Origin: Rosa chinensis
Taxonomy: Eukaryota > Streptophyta > Magnoliopsida > Rosales > Rosaceae
DNA length: 64,000 nt
Assembly (NCBI RefSeq): GCF_002994745.2
Contig: NC_037094.1
Location: 15,627,501-15,691,500, forward strand
Direction: 5' to 3'
Both the position numbers and the translations under genes were made by a program. Positions 29,171 to 54,973 of this stretch are shown one piece after another. The number at the start of each line of letters is the position of its first letter. The stretch's first letter is position 1. Below the pieces are notes generated by a model, which did no database searches, was not told the origin of the DNA, and was given only the letters and a program-made list of their open reading frames with translations.

Positions 29171-30704
29171 GTAAGTATATACACTTTTCCTCATTGTCAT
29201 GTGCTATAAAATTGAATAACTCTTTGGTGTCTATTCTTTGAAGTTCAAGTGAATAGACCTGCTATCATAAATAAAAGCCTTCATTGCATGCAGCAATGGT
29301 CTATCAGTGTATGGTCTATCAGACATTATATCGAGATTTAATTACTTTTCCATTATATCGAACTTGCATTTCTTTTTCTATCTTTACTTTTTAGTACGCA
29401 AGAAAATAAACCTATCACATGTATCTTGCATATATGTTCTTTTATTTATCTTCTGCAAGTTCCAGAATTGGAAAATTTAGTTCTCATAAGCTAAATTGAT
29501 ACTTATGTCTTTGATTGCCACTTCAGTTCTCATTTCAGCATAGTTTTGATTTTTTAATATATTTTATGTTCTGATCATTCTGTGTTAGTTTTAGAGTGTT
29601 GGTGGTCTGAAAACATATAAAGACGAGCCCCAAGGAAATCATAGACAAGCCATCATGGAAAAAGAATGGACCAAATATGAAAGGTTAAATTTTAAAATCC
29701 TAAACTCTAATTGAATGTAAATGACAGAAAATGTAGATAACTTTATTAAAAGTTGGTGCTGATGTCCAATTTTGGTATATGCATTCTCTTTGATTGCTGA
29801 CAAAATGTTGGAAATACTTGACTAGAACGTTGTTGCAGTTGGTATATGCATTCTCCCTTATTGCTACTCCTTAATCGCAACATCTTTGCTATTGTTTGCA
29901 TATCAACCACTTCAAAGAAGTTTTATATCAAATTGCTCAAGGGTTTGAACTGAGATGGTGGAAATGAAAGGCAATGTGCAGTCATTGGGAGATCAAGCTT
30001 GGAACACCCAACAAATTGTATTATTATTTATCATCATGTAAACCTTATGAATCTTGAAAGCTTGTTAAGCTAATGAAATTGATTAATGCTATATGAAATT
30101 ATTTTTGATTTCGTTGGATCTATTGGAGTTTATTATATGTATCAAAGTTGCTTTCAGATAAATATAGTCACTTTCATACCACTCTCAACTAAGTAAAAAC
30201 AATTTTCCAAGGGAGTTAAACACAACTAAATGGATAGCAAAACCTGTTGTTGGAGCCATTTCAGCACAACAAGACTCTACATCAAAACCATTGCCTGTTA
30301 AAAACTTAAACAACAGTTTTTTAAGAAACTTGTACTATCAAATACAAACAGACAATACTATCTTCAATCGTAAATAGCTAGTCAGATGATGTACAAGCTT
30401 CATTCAGACAACAGTTTATTTACAAGCCAATGTTTTCTGACTGTTCTTCACAAGTTTCTCTCCTCTAACAGCTATTGTCTAAAATTAATTTATACAAGAG
30501 TTAAGATACTCGTTGATGTTGTTCTTTCTGGTGTTCAGACAACAGTCATGTAAGCCACCGCTGTTGTGCTAAACTTTATCAGACGACAGTTTCATGGAAT
30601 TGTCTGATTTATGTATCAGACGGCATTGAGATAAACAATAGCAATCTTTATAATCAGACGATAGTGAACAACTGTCGTCTGATTGAATTATTGGCCTAGT
30701 GGGA

Positions 30705-32139
30705 CAGTGAACAAACCCAAGAATTTTCAACATTATTAGGCCAAAACGTAAAGACAATGGGCACCTAGAAATCGGCAGGAGGAACCATACCAACATTATC
30801 GTTCCTTAACGTCCCCTTCATTAGCCAGATTTCAGGGTATGTCACTGTGGCATCGCTGCCCCATACTAGCGCCAGCACTGCACCTATATCTGACTCAATG
30901 CCCATTGACGTCACTAGTAACACCAGCGGGCAGCGGCTATTGATCCATGCTTCACTCCATCTCGATAGCAAAATTTTGCTCGATTTTAGAATAAAGCAGA
31001 GTATTGAACCCCCACCATCATAGTCAGCGGTCTAGCCATTACCATAAGACCAACCCCTAACAGACACCAGAGTCAGTAAACGATTTCCGCTAAGTCAGTT
31101 TAGATCAAAACCCGCAACCTCTTGAACTTCGATATTGAAATATCAGCCAATGCCTCCGACAAGAAGAAGAGAAAGAAAAACGATCTATTGGATCAATATC
31201 ATATTGACTCACCAATCTTTCGGCAGAAACAGATGACTCATAGACAAAAGACGTTAGGCTGTGGCTATCAGACGCCTAATAGATGTGTTTGATCTCTTAT
31301 AGGGTTTATGGAATTCCTTGCCATGATGGCTAAAGTTTGGTGATCTCAGTCGCTCGCTCTTTATCTCTCATGGCTCTCATCAAGATAATTGTTTTTTTTT
31401 CTTTTTCGACTCAGTAATTAATAAAATTAGAATACTTTGAGAAAATATAAATAAAACGATCGGCTTATAAATAAAGCCCATTAAGGAATGTGTATACATG
31501 GGAATATAGATATCAGCAATGGATGTTAATGTCATGATGTGACCTACTCAGTAATCTAAAGTGATAAAGTAATGGCAATATGAGACAACTATCAACATCA
31601 TTCTTATTATTTTGGTATTTCCAAGTGTTTTCCAGGAAGAAAGAGAAACCCAAAAACAAACATATTTTAGTCCCAAGTGTCTAGCTAATCCAATCAAAAC
31701 CATACAGGCATACACAATGCTAGGATATGAGCTGTTAGTCGTTGCTCTACGCATTAAAATTATGATCAAAGAGGTCGAAGGGGTCAATCAAAATAGTAGA
31801 GAGAATGTAGCTACCTTAGAAATTTATGGAGAAGTGAGGTGCAAGTACCAAGTCTTCTTTGTAGGAATTCAATAAGTTGAAGCAAAATATGATATCTCTG
31901 TATTCTTTGCTCTATGACAACAGACAATATGGACACCAAAAATAGTCATATAGAGTAGAAGAGAGGAAGCGACTGTGAACAAGTTTCTTTTGTTCAAAAA
32001 ATACAGAACAAGGAGTGCTTCATAATGATCAGATCTTGAATTAAAATTAATAAGTTTATCTTGTTCTAGATTTTATGAAGTCTCCTTTGTTGGTCCCTTG
32101 ACAATTTTATATTAGCTGGCTCAATTGCTTGTACAAGAT
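30705..32139. other. intergenic with SINE-like and LINE-like debris
   Basis: At about 30985-31062, on the minus strand, GGTCTTATGG and GGGTTCAATACTC resemble Pol III boxes of a tRNA-derived SINE, but no tail or target repeat was found. The rest has no recognisable gene. Short open frames at 30765-30971 and 31612-31875 resemble nothing known. Confidence 0.35.
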
Positions 32140-32290
32140 TTCTCAAATGACTTTTCGTGTATCACATATTTTTTGTGAAGTTAATAAGGTAGCTGATGCT
32201 TTGACGAATTATGGTACGACTTCTCCTAATATGGTGTGGTAGGATGCTCCACCATCTTTGTAGATACATCTACTAGCAAGCTAGTTTGAT
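32140..32290 (+). pseudogene. LINE RNase H C-terminal fragment
   Basis: Reads FCEVNKVADALTNYG, then a Trp-rich end and DAPPSF, the standard last motif of plant LINE-type RNase H domains. A TAG replaces a codon just before DAPPSF (about 32240). Only the last 40-50 codons remain. Confidence 0.6.
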
Positions 32291-32454
32291 CATTATGCAT
32301 AAGTAACACCTTCTCAGGGAGGACCACAAGCCATAGTGGGGCCAACCGCAACATGCATACAGTAGCCTGACATACAACCTACCCCGTGATAGTCGGAAGC
32401 AGCCAAGACCTCGCCGGGAAGCAACATTTCCGGCCTTGCCAATATGCCTCCACA

Positions 32455-32757
32455 ATATGCATTTCTATACTAGAATGAGACTTCTTGTCCCACATTGAAT
32501 AAAATGTAAAGAAAGGAGCCTCCCTTCCCTATAAAAGGAGATTCCATCCAACTTACTCCATCATTCCATTTACATCTCTTGTAATCCTCTTTGGGCTGCA
32601 AGACCCAAACACACTAGTTAAACTTTCAAGTGGACGTAGTTTCCCGCTAAGGCGGGAGACGAACCACTATACATATTGTCTTTTCTCTCTCTCTCTCTCT
32701 CTCTCTCACTCTCTCTTTCTTTAACGTTAATTAGAGCCTTCGGTTTAAACATTAACA
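32455..32757 (+). repeat. LTR-like fragment with promoter features
   Basis: Shows the architecture of a Ty1/copia-like LTR: GTCCCACATTG, a TATA box CTATAAAAGG (near 32530), CTTGTAATCC, then AGTGGACGTAG and GAACCACTATACAT, followed by a (CT)n run (about 32680-32717). No primer-binding site or internal region follows, so it would be a solo or truncated LTR. Ends and target duplications could not be fixed. Confidence 0.45.
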
Positions 32758-32780
32758 ATCTTTTATTTTATTGCATTGTC

Positions 32781-32960
32781 AGAGTGACCCATTGGGTACT
32801 CCCTAATTTTGGTTACGATATCTTGTTTATTTTTTGTTGCTTTTGTAGGGAGGTTTGGTATGGTCCCCCTCCTAAGTTCCTTCTTTTCTTTTTACTTTCT
32901 AAATAAATTCAAGTAAGGGGAAGACCCCTTATTTGCTTCAGCAAAAATAAAATAAAAAAT
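32781..32960 (+). mobile_element. LINE 3' end
   Basis: The sequence GAGGTTTGGTATGG followed by CCTCCTAAGTTCCTTC, a T-rich stretch and an A-rich tail (AAAATAAAATAAAA) matches the usual 3' end of plant LINEs. It is heavily 5'-truncated. Confidence 0.45.
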
Positions 32961-33835
32961 TAGGTGTTTAAAATGATTTTGGTATCATATCTCTAAACAA
33001 CTAAAAGACAAAACTTACGCTACAATTTCACGAGGTTTGGAGCAATTGACTTTATTGGTAAATATACTGTCGCATATCATAACATTGTGTCTTTGAATTG
33101 GGTTTGAGACACATGGTGCGGCCACCACTGCCCGAATCAGCCTTCATGGGAACAACAGTTCCATAGAGCCAATGGATCCAGTTTTGGTTTGGAATTCATC
33201 TCAGTCAATGATCATGCAAATAATGTCCGTCAATCCCCTGAAATGTTTCACATGGGTTCTGCCATTTTAGGACTTTTGTAGATTAACGTTGCATAATGAA
33301 ATATGGAATGATTTAAAAACTAATCCTAAGTGGCCATGTGGGCCTAGATTGACTAGGGCCCCAACCATGCAATTTTTTTTTAATACTCGTGGAAAGCTCC
33401 TTATTGATCAATATAAATTATGGTCTAAATGATCTATAATGCTTTTATGGCCTTAAGATTGTTAAATCAGGCTCCTATTACATAATCCAACCACTATCCC
33501 GAGTCCGAACTTACCGACTGCATCAATTCAATGCTACAAACTTCTTGATTGTGGTCTTCGTACCATATCTAATTTACATATAGCATATAATTTTATCGAT
33601 TAATAAATAGCACAGAAAGAAAATAATTTGTGTGTATCTCGATTTGTTTTTCATTTTGATAAAAACTCTCCGTTAAAGCCCGATTCATAATACAACAAAA
33701 ATAAGAAAATTTTCATTAAATAGAATTGGTTGTAGGTAGGTATACAATTCACACCTCTAATGCTCTCTCTCGTTTTTGACCGGCAATGCTCTATTTTCTA
33801 ACTTAGTTGCAACTTTTGCAGGCTATTCTTTTGTT
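32961..33835. other. intergenic, nothing recognised
   Basis: AT-rich sequence without coding signature or paired repeats that I could find. Confidence 0.4.
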
Positions 33836-34522
33836 TAGGGCTGGACGTCCGGACCCGAAAGACCGAAGACCCGACCCGAACCGAGGAAAAAAGCCCGATT
33901 CGGTTCGGTTTTAGAATAGAAATTTTCGGTTCGGTCTAAAGCCCGACCCGAATTCATGTAATCGGTTCGGTCTCGGGTTCCATATTTTTAGGGCCCGAAA
34001 GCCCGAACCGACCCGAAAGTTTTCCTTACATAAGTTTTCCTTTCTCTTTTATTTGTAGGATGACTTGTAAAACGTTCCAATGTACAACCTAGAAAGGTTC
34101 CCTTGTAGTTTCCATTAGGATAGTTATATTCTTGTGATACTTTACAATTTATATATTACAACACAGTGACACACCTTATATTAGGTTGCCAGAAAGAGAC
34201 CCATCCAGGGGCCTCGTGGCTGCTGGTGGCCTTTGATTTTGTAGCTAAATGAAATCTTTATCTTGATCACATGTAACATATACAATGATGTGGTGTTGGG
34301 CATTAGAAAAGGAAAAAAAAATGTTTCGTTTTTGTTTTTCGGTGGAAAACTGAAAATAAACGTTTGGGCTCGAAAAAGCCCGAAAACCGAACCGGCCCGA
34401 AAGAGTTCGGTTTCTGTCGGTTTTCAGTTTACAAAAAGACCGAACCGGCCCGAACCGACATTTTCGGGTTCGGTCTCGGTCTCACTAATTTTCGGGCCCG
34501 GCCCGACCCGAGCCCAACCCTA
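33836..34522. mobile_element. non-autonomous hAT element, 687 bp, GC-rich ends
   Basis: Left end TAGGGCTGG and inverted right end TAGGGTTGGGCTCGGG are flanked by a perfect 8-bp duplication CTTTTGTT (33828-33835 and 34523-34530). Subterminal zones repeat CCCGAACCG and GGTTCGGT motifs in both orientations. The AT-rich centre has no transposase. It is similar in design to the element at 9900-10823 but differs in sequence. Confidence 0.9.
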
Positions 34523-34530
34523 CTTTTGTT

Positions 34531-35570
34531 AGTGGTGCTCTTTTCTCGGTTTGAAGTTTTGTCCCATAGGAAGGTAAAATTGTTGTTTTGGCCGTTGTCT
34601 CTTTTGCTAAGCAGTTTCGAATGTTGAGGCTTCACCAATCACTTGTGTTACTTTGTGTTGTCTTTGTGAAAGCCGTTTTCCCCAACTGACTTAGTTATTG
34701 GACTTTGACTTTTGTCCTGACTATCACCCTACGCGGAGGCCGGAATAATTTTCTTACCACTTCTGTCGTAACCTTTGTACTCTGTACCTTCATCTATGCC
34801 TTCAATACAAATATTACAATTTGATTATTCGCTCTAAAAAAAGAAAAAACTCCTGTGAAAGAGGTTGATCACTCGATCTCAACTCTATCTCCGTAAGTAT
34901 CCGACACGTGTGCACACAACCAGCCGTGCAGTACGGTTTTCCTTCAAACTTGTTCACCACGCACGTGCAACCCAACCACGCTCCCACTCTTGGCGTTCGC
35001 TAAACGACCACATCACTGCCGTCCATCCAACCCCCCCAATCCATATCCCACAGTGCAGGCGGCGCGTGGAGATTTCCCCGACAATCAGTTCAGAAAAAAA
35101 ACCAAACTAAAACGAAACACCGAAGCGACGAGACATACGGCCCATTGGAAAATTCTAAGTTTCTAACCCAAAAAAGGTAAGGTAAACCTTCTTCAAAACC
35201 AGTTAGAAGCAAAGTACTGTTCCATTTCCGTAAATTTTACCATTTCAAGACCCATATACGTAACTCCTCATCTCCTTTATATCACCCCCACACGACTACC
35301 AAACCCAGCAATAGAGAAAGTTCACCACCACACCCACTCTCCCTAGCTCTCTCTCTCTCTCTACCTTCAACAAAAAAAACAAGAAAAAAAAAAAAAAAAG
35401 AAAAAAAAAAAGGTACGCTGCAAACCCTAGAAAAAACCACTCTGTTTGATTTTAGGGTTTCGAATTTTGATTCATGCTTTGTTTAATTTTGGTATAGGAA
35501 GCTAGGAAGTGTGACTGTGTGTATATACAGATATATATGTGTATGTGGTGTTGGATGAGTTGGGGTGTTG
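34531..35570 (+). promoter_or_regulatory. upstream region and leader of the KDM5-type gene
   Basis: A possible TATA box (TTTATAT) lies near 35277, followed by a (CT)n leader (35344-35362), an A-rich stretch and a telo-box-like AAACCCTA at 35422-35429. A donor-like AG/GTACG at 35412 and acceptor GGTATAG at 35497 suggest a small 5' UTR intron. The transcription start cannot be fixed from sequence alone. Confidence 0.4.
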
Positions 35571-49781
<14,211 letters not shown>

Positions 49782-50395
49782 GTACATGGAAATTGATTGT
49801 TTAGCCATTATTTAATTTATTCATTGATTATAATTGCTTTTAGCTCAATTAGATAGCCCTAATTTCTTATTCAGTAAGTAGGGGAAACAAAAATCATTTG
49901 AGTTGCTTGCTCGTGCCTGGCCGCGGGTAGGGTTTTGATAATATAGCTGCAACTGCAATTGAGGTTGGATTAGCAATGGAGATTTTTACTCCCAATTTTG
50001 AATCAGGGTGGATAACTGCTTCAAATGTCGTATTAGCTAAATGTTATAACAGAGAACAATTATAATGCAAAGTTCAATTTATGCAAATGAGAGATTGTAT
50101 CAGCAATGGAGATTTAGGATATACTGCCACATAATAACATGGTACTCAGATTTCACACATGGCCACTTGTGACTTGTGAGGACCAACATTTTTATACAAG
50201 TCCCCAATTCCCCAGCGAGTATTGTCGTTGCCGCATTTCTCTTCAAGTCTTCGGTTTCGAGTTTAAATCTTTCATCTTGAATAAAGAAAAGAAAAAAAAA
50301 AGAAATCCTTCCTCTGATGAAAGAAAAAATAATCTCAAAATTTTTAAATTCCTAAATAAAGTAAGAAAAAAAATAATGTTAGGTGAATTGCATTA
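49782..50395. other. 3' flank of the KDM5-type gene, intergenic
   Basis: Likely 3' UTR followed by AT-rich DNA with A-rich runs around 50284-50375. No gene seen. Confidence 0.4.
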
Positions 50396-50405
50396 CATCT
50401 TATCT

Positions 50406-50571
50406 TACAGTCCCGTTCCCCTAGCTGACTAGGGATTGTGTGGTCACTCACCGTCTGATTTCAATCGGACGGTTGACAACTCTCACCACAGATCTTATCA
50501 CTTAGCTGTCAACCGTCTGATTGAAATCAGACGGTGAGTGACTACACAATTCCTGACCAGGGGAACATTTT
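50406..50571. mobile_element. small MITE with about 60-bp inverted repeats
   Basis: GTTCCCCTAGCTGAC to GGACGGTTGACA (50415-50478) is repeated in inverse on the right (about 50506-50566), so the element folds into a near-perfect hairpin with a loop of about 27 bp. A 10-bp direct repeat CATCTTATCT flanks it (50396-50405 and 50572-50581), consistent with a Mutator-type target duplication. The extreme ends match poorly, so exact limits are uncertain. Confidence 0.7.
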
Positions 50572-50879
50572 CATCTTATCTAATGTGTCAGTTGATTTGA
50601 TATGAAATTTTGTGATGATTTAGATTTTACTCAGCTTGTGTTTAAAATTTTGATTCACTTAGCATTACTCGCAAAAAAAATTATTTTCTTGAGAAAGGAA
50701 AAGAGTAAATACTACACTAAAATAGGCTGGGTCCAAGCTCATGTGGCCCAATTATCTGCGCGGGTCCTGGTCCGACCCATTTTCATTTCCCCTCTTATAA
50801 CGTCCCGGGCAAATTCTGAGCGTCCACCAAGTGTTCGACGAAATGCGTCAGTGAATTTGACGAAGGCGGCGGCGCAGAT

Positions 50880-52759
50880 ATGAAGTACGTGAGGCCCTTG
50901 AACATGTTCCTGGATTTGCACAAGACCAAAGCTGTCCAACGCAGCGGCCGCTTGCTCGGTTTGGACGTCGGCGACAAGTACGTCGGCCTCGCCGTTTCCG
51001 ACCTCGATAACAAAATCGCCTCCCCTTTAAGGTACTCCCCTCCAATTCAATTTCCTCTCCAGTGTTCATCTGTTTGTGATTTAAGGCTGAGTGAGTTGAT
51101 TGCAATGGTCCGCAGTGTTCTGCTTAGGAAGAAATCAACCCTGGACCTGATGGCCTCTGATTTCCAGAGCCTGGTGAGTTTTTTTTTTTTTTTTTTGGAA
51201 TTTCAGTAGTACTATGAAGTCAGTTTACTATTATTTGCTTTTGTTTTTTGTATGCAGGTGTCTAAGCTTTCTCTGGTGGGCTTCGTTGTTGGCTACCCTT
51301 TCGACAGACAGCGAGGCACTCCTGAAGTGTGCATTCTTAACCTGAGTTATCTATACGGACACTCAATTTTTTTTCTCTGCGTCACCTGATTTGCTTCTGT
51401 TTGTGTTAGGCTGTCCAAGTGAAGCTTCTGATTGAGGATCTCTGTAAGACGAGAAAACTTGAAGGCATCAAGTATACGTATTGGGACGAGTGCTTTACTT
51501 CAAAGGTTGGTGCATTTAACTTGAGAGAATTGTTTAAACACTGGCTATATTATATGAAGATTCCGATATCATGCAAGCACGACATGTTATCATATACTGA
51601 TTACTGATGGTAGAAGTTCATAAGTATGGCCACTGCTTCTAACTTGGATCAGTTGGATGTGTCCCATGTTAATTTGATAGCCCTCAAGTTTCACACTTGG
51701 GACGAGTGCTTTATTTCTAAGTTTGGAGCATTTAGCTTGAGGATTTTCTTCTCAAATCTGGGTAATGGTGAATATTGCAAGTCATGGCATAGCACAACAA
51801 TACTGATGATATCAGTTCATCAGTATGGCACTGGTGCCAACTTGGATGTGTTCCATATACTCCCATTTCAATTTCATACCCCTCAAGTTGCATTTTACTT
51901 GCAACTGTTGAAGATGTTGCTCTCACTCTGAGTGGTAGCAGAAAACCAGCTTTAAAGCTAGTCTAGGCTATTACTGCAAATTGCTTGTATGTAACTGATC
52001 TAGATAGAAACCTGAACTATTAATTTGCTGAACACAGAATGTCGAATTACTGCTAAAGCCTTTGAGTTTCCATCCGGTTCAGTCAAAGACAATTGTTGAC
52101 AAGTTTGCTGCTGTTGGTATACTCCAGGTAGTGTTGTAAGTTCTCTTTTGTTACATAGAATCATTGAAAAATGATGGGTTGTACTGCATAACAATGAAGA
52201 AAAAATCTAAATTTTTGGTTGCTTCGAGTATACAACACTTGGAACATTGCACAATCTATGCATCTACATGCAGGCGCAACCACAATTCTGGCATATTTCG
52301 TGTGTCCAGTTTTCACTTATGTGGCTGGTTTTTTCTTTTTGTAGATTTGTTCATGAGGGGGAAGTTTCCCTCTCTTTTATTTCGTTGTTAATTGTGTTTT
52401 ATCTCTTGGACGATGTATTTTTCTTCTTTATTTTAATAAATTGAGTTGGGGGACGGGCGGTGGGTTCCCAGAGTGGGGCAGACCCTTCACCTTCGGGTTT
52501 GAGGGTGGGACTTGTGCCCTACATTGTCTGTCTCCGAGGAACTAATATCGCCTAATCCCTTTCTCCTTAAAAAAAAAAAAAAAAAAAAAAAAAATTGCAC
52601 AATCTAATCAGTTCTTAGTTCATTCGGTCATTAGCTCTTTTGGAGTTTTGGTGGGGTATAATAAATCAATTTTCTCTCATTTGGCAGGGGTACCTGGATT
52701 ATGTGAACAGGAAGCTGACGTTGGATCAAAAGCCATCACCTTTGCTGAACTCCTCATGA
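50880..52759 (+). CDS. YqgF/RuvX-like RNase H-fold nuclease, 6 exons
   Basis: Exons 50880-51031, 51116-51173, 51258-51326, 51410-51505, 52038-52127 and 52688-52759 are all GT-AG and in phase: 537 nt, 178 residues. The YqgF signature is clear: GLDVGDKYVGLAVSD near residue 27 (first catalytic Asp), GFVVGYPFDRQRG around 75-88, YTYWDECFTSK around 115-125 (where bacterial members have DER) and VDKFAAVGILQGYLD near 145-160. Bacterial YqgF processes pre-16S rRNA ends; the plant role is not settled and no clear organelle signal is seen in the short N-terminus. Intron 4 carries a partial duplication of exon 4, and intron 5 a recent retroposon. Confidence 0.92.
51488..51900 (+). repeat. tandem duplication of exon 4 end plus intron, about 205-bp unit
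   Basis: The exon 4 end TGGGACGAGTGCTTTACTTC with the following donor is repeated at 51699-51722 as TGGGACGAGTGCTTTATTTC. The next block, TATGGCCACTGCTTCTAACT (near 51626), recurs as TATGGCACTGGTGCCAACTT (near 51823). In the second copy the donor AAG-GTTGG has become AAG-TTTGG, so it cannot splice there. Confidence 0.8.
52259..52593 (+). mobile_element. recent 5'-truncated retroposon in intron 5 of the YqgF-like gene
   Basis: A perfect 13-bp target duplication ATTGCACAATCTA flanks it (52246-52258 and 52594-52606), and it ends in an A-run of about 25 nt. The inner part has a LINE-like 3' region (GGGGAAGTTTCCC, then AATAAATTGAG) and a tail block GACCCTTCACCTTC shared with 26101-26226. The uninterrupted poly(A) and perfect duplication point to a young insertion. 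Confidence 0.85.
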
Positions 52760-53212
52760 ACAAATCAGTTGGCAAAGACAGATGACAGTTTTAGCAGATG
52801 ACTCCGATTTATCCTTTCATAAATTCATTAAATTGTAGTGTAGGGAACTCTCTCTCAAGGAAACCTAACTTTGTACATCATTTGAAGTTCTTTCCTTCCC
52901 CCAAAATCTCAAACTACTTGTATGAATTATCAGCAAATTTGCCACTGCTTTAATATAACGCAATGCTATTAGTAATTAGTTATGAATAAGTAACTCGCTT
53001 AGATCAATGGACGAACTGAATCTTTTCAACCTGAACCGTACTAGCTTTAAGGCAATTATCAATGCCTTAACGACCATCAATTTGGTTGAAATTTTGCAGA
53101 GATGATTTATATATTAGTACCTAAAAATTAAATGATTGAGATGTGGATATGCGACCGAAAAGTGACCATAAACCCTAACCTCGCTCTGGATAAGATATAT
53201 ATATATATATTT
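52760..53212. other. 3' flank of the YqgF-like gene, intergenic
   Basis: AT-rich, with a (TA)n run at about 53190-53209 directly before the F-box-derived fragment. No gene seen. Confidence 0.4.
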
Positions 53213-54266
53213 GGCTCAAAAGACTGCAAATTAGCTTCGTTGTCCATAAATTTGCTATGATAGCTGCTGCAAATCATTTTGAGGATTATGAAAATTATGG
53301 GTGCCAAATTTTTGTCAGTGTTGATGCTCCAAATCTTGAAGAGTTAGACATCTACTATGATTTTCTGGTTAGCTGTTCTTTGAAGAATACCAAATGTCTG
53401 AGGAAAGTCAAGATAGATTTCTTAGATGTGAAACAGCTTGTGGACCGTGAATATTTTCTTGGCCTCGCTGATCGCATATGCCAGCTTTTTGCAGATATTT
53501 GTAATGCTAAATACTTGACAGTTTCAGCTCCAATTTTGGTCGTAAGTATGCTCTAACTTGTTCCTGCAGTGGGTGGTAACCTTTTTCCTTTATATACTGG
53601 TATTTCTCAATGGATTACTATATGATGTTGAGGAAATTTTTAATTTTAGTAGTCTCTGACTGATCTATTTACTTCATCATATCTGTAGGCTCTTGGGGAT
53701 GGATATCAACGTCTGCCTACATTTAATGATTTGAACCATTTGGAGCTGCAACTTCAAACTTGTCGATGTTTGCAATTGCTGACAACTTTGCTCAAGATAT
53801 CACCAAATTTGGAACATCTCAAGATATCACCGAATAGGAAACATCTTCGGTGTGCAAATGTAAGTATATCTGGAATGTCTCTAGTGACAAATGATACCGG
53901 TATAATTTAGATAGGGTTCAATTCAACTCACTTATTTTCAATCATGTTTGGGACTACAAATATTGTGATGACGACAATGAGGATGTTCTTGTACATGAAT
54001 GGGGTGCACCAGAATTTGCAAACATTTGTTTGGTTTCACACCTCAAGACTATTTGCCTATGGGATTTCAAGGGGTGTCCAAATGACATGGAAGTGGCAAA
54101 GTACTTGGTGAAGCATGGCAAGGCTTTGAATAGGGTGACTATTCATACTCACTTCAGTGAAAACAAAGAGATGAAGTCACGGTCTCCTACTGCCTTATGG
54201 TCGAAATTTTCAAAGTTCCCAAGGGGTTCCAAGACATGTGAGATTGAATTTCGGATAATTATCTGA
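53213..54266 (+). pseudogene. FBD F-box gene, 5'-truncated copy (array member 1)
   Basis: Homology to the array starts in the middle of the LRR region (AAAAGACTGCAAATTAG). The F-box and first half are absent. Remaining exons are about 53213-53541, 53689-53859 and 53952-54266, ending TGA. The last exon holds an FBD-type end (HLKTICLWDF, VAKYLVKHGKAL, LWSKFSKFPRGSKTC). The intron acceptor before the last exon is mutated: TTTGG where member 3 has TTTAG. It cannot encode an F-box protein. Confidence 0.85.
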
Positions 54267-54354
54267 CCAGGATCCTCCTTTTGGGTATGTAACTTTAGAC
54301 CAGGATCCTCCTATTTCTCACAAGAATGACCCGCAAAGTTTACTATTATTGGAA

Positions 54355-54720
54355 GGGAAAATTCCACAAATGGTCACTGAACTTTAACACATTCGACACT
54401 TTAGTCACTGAAGTTTCAAATATATCACATTAGTCACTGAACTATTACCACGTCTTACACTTTTCTACTTCAGTCTATTTCTAAAATAAAAAAATGACAG
54501 CACACCCAAAAGCAGGGGTATTCTAGTCCATTCACTGTTGATCAACCGCCATTTTCTCATTCATTCGACAAAACCCAGAATTCCCTCCAAAACAATAAAT
54601 TTTCCCTCCAAATTATTCTAGTTTTCTCACCATTTTTTTTTTTGCATTCGTCTTTCCACCATAATTATGCATCTCTCTTGGCAATCTGCACGTTTGAAAC
54701 CTAAGTTCAGCTTCTCTCCA
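54355..54720. mobile_element. left end of a Mutator-like element
   Basis: Begins GGGAAAATTCCAC and contains three spaced copies of GTCACTGAA within 90 bp, in the style of Mutator-like terminal repeats. It lies on the 3' side of the transposase pseudogene at 54974-57487. I could not find a matching inverted end to the right, so the element is incomplete or its other end has diverged. Confidence 0.5.
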
Positions 54721-54973
54721 TTCTATTGAATACAAGATAACTAAAAGCTGATAATGATATTACACTTCAATTTCAATACATCAGCTGATTATGAAAACAC
54801 AAACTGGAACCTCACAATATATATATCAGTCATCATAATTTTGTTCAGAGTCTTGAGCAAACGTCAATGAAGTCAAGTTACAAAATACACCCTTAATACT
54901 ACACGGTTAACTGACAAAACTGCCCAAATGCAGTCAATTAACAAAAGATGGGTAGCAAAGCTCCATGGTAGGT

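Larger units (their letters stand above)
26510..30701. mobile_element. CACTA (En/Spm-type) element, 4.2 kb, carrying host-gene sequence
   Basis: Ends read CACTAGGCCAAAAATTCAAT on the left and, inverted, CACTAGGCCAATAATTCAAT on the right. A 3-bp target repeat GGA lies at 26507-26509 and 30702-30704. Subterminal regions (26530-26960 and about 30290-30690) are packed with TCAGACGACAG and related motifs in both orientations, as in CACTA elements. The interior encodes no recognisable transposase. Instead it has a duplicated CT-rich leader-like segment (27088-27371), several intron-like stretches with GT-AG sites, and an exon of an ERD2-type receptor gene (29055-29170). It is therefore non-autonomous and likely a fragment carrier. 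Confidence 0.88.

Noticed and set aside
30765..30971. 68-codon minus-strand frame near the right end of the CACTA element
   Set aside because: It lies mostly outside the element, has no recognisable motif and no supporting gene context.
35565..35570. Start of the demethylase frame two codons upstream
   Set aside because: That position is GTG, not ATG; the first ATG at 35571 gives the family-like MGKGRPRAVEK start.
50848..51105. Arg-rich minus-strand frames opposite exon 1 of the YqgF-like gene
   Set aside because: They are shadows of a GC-rich exon; the plus-strand gene has consistent splice sites and family motifs.
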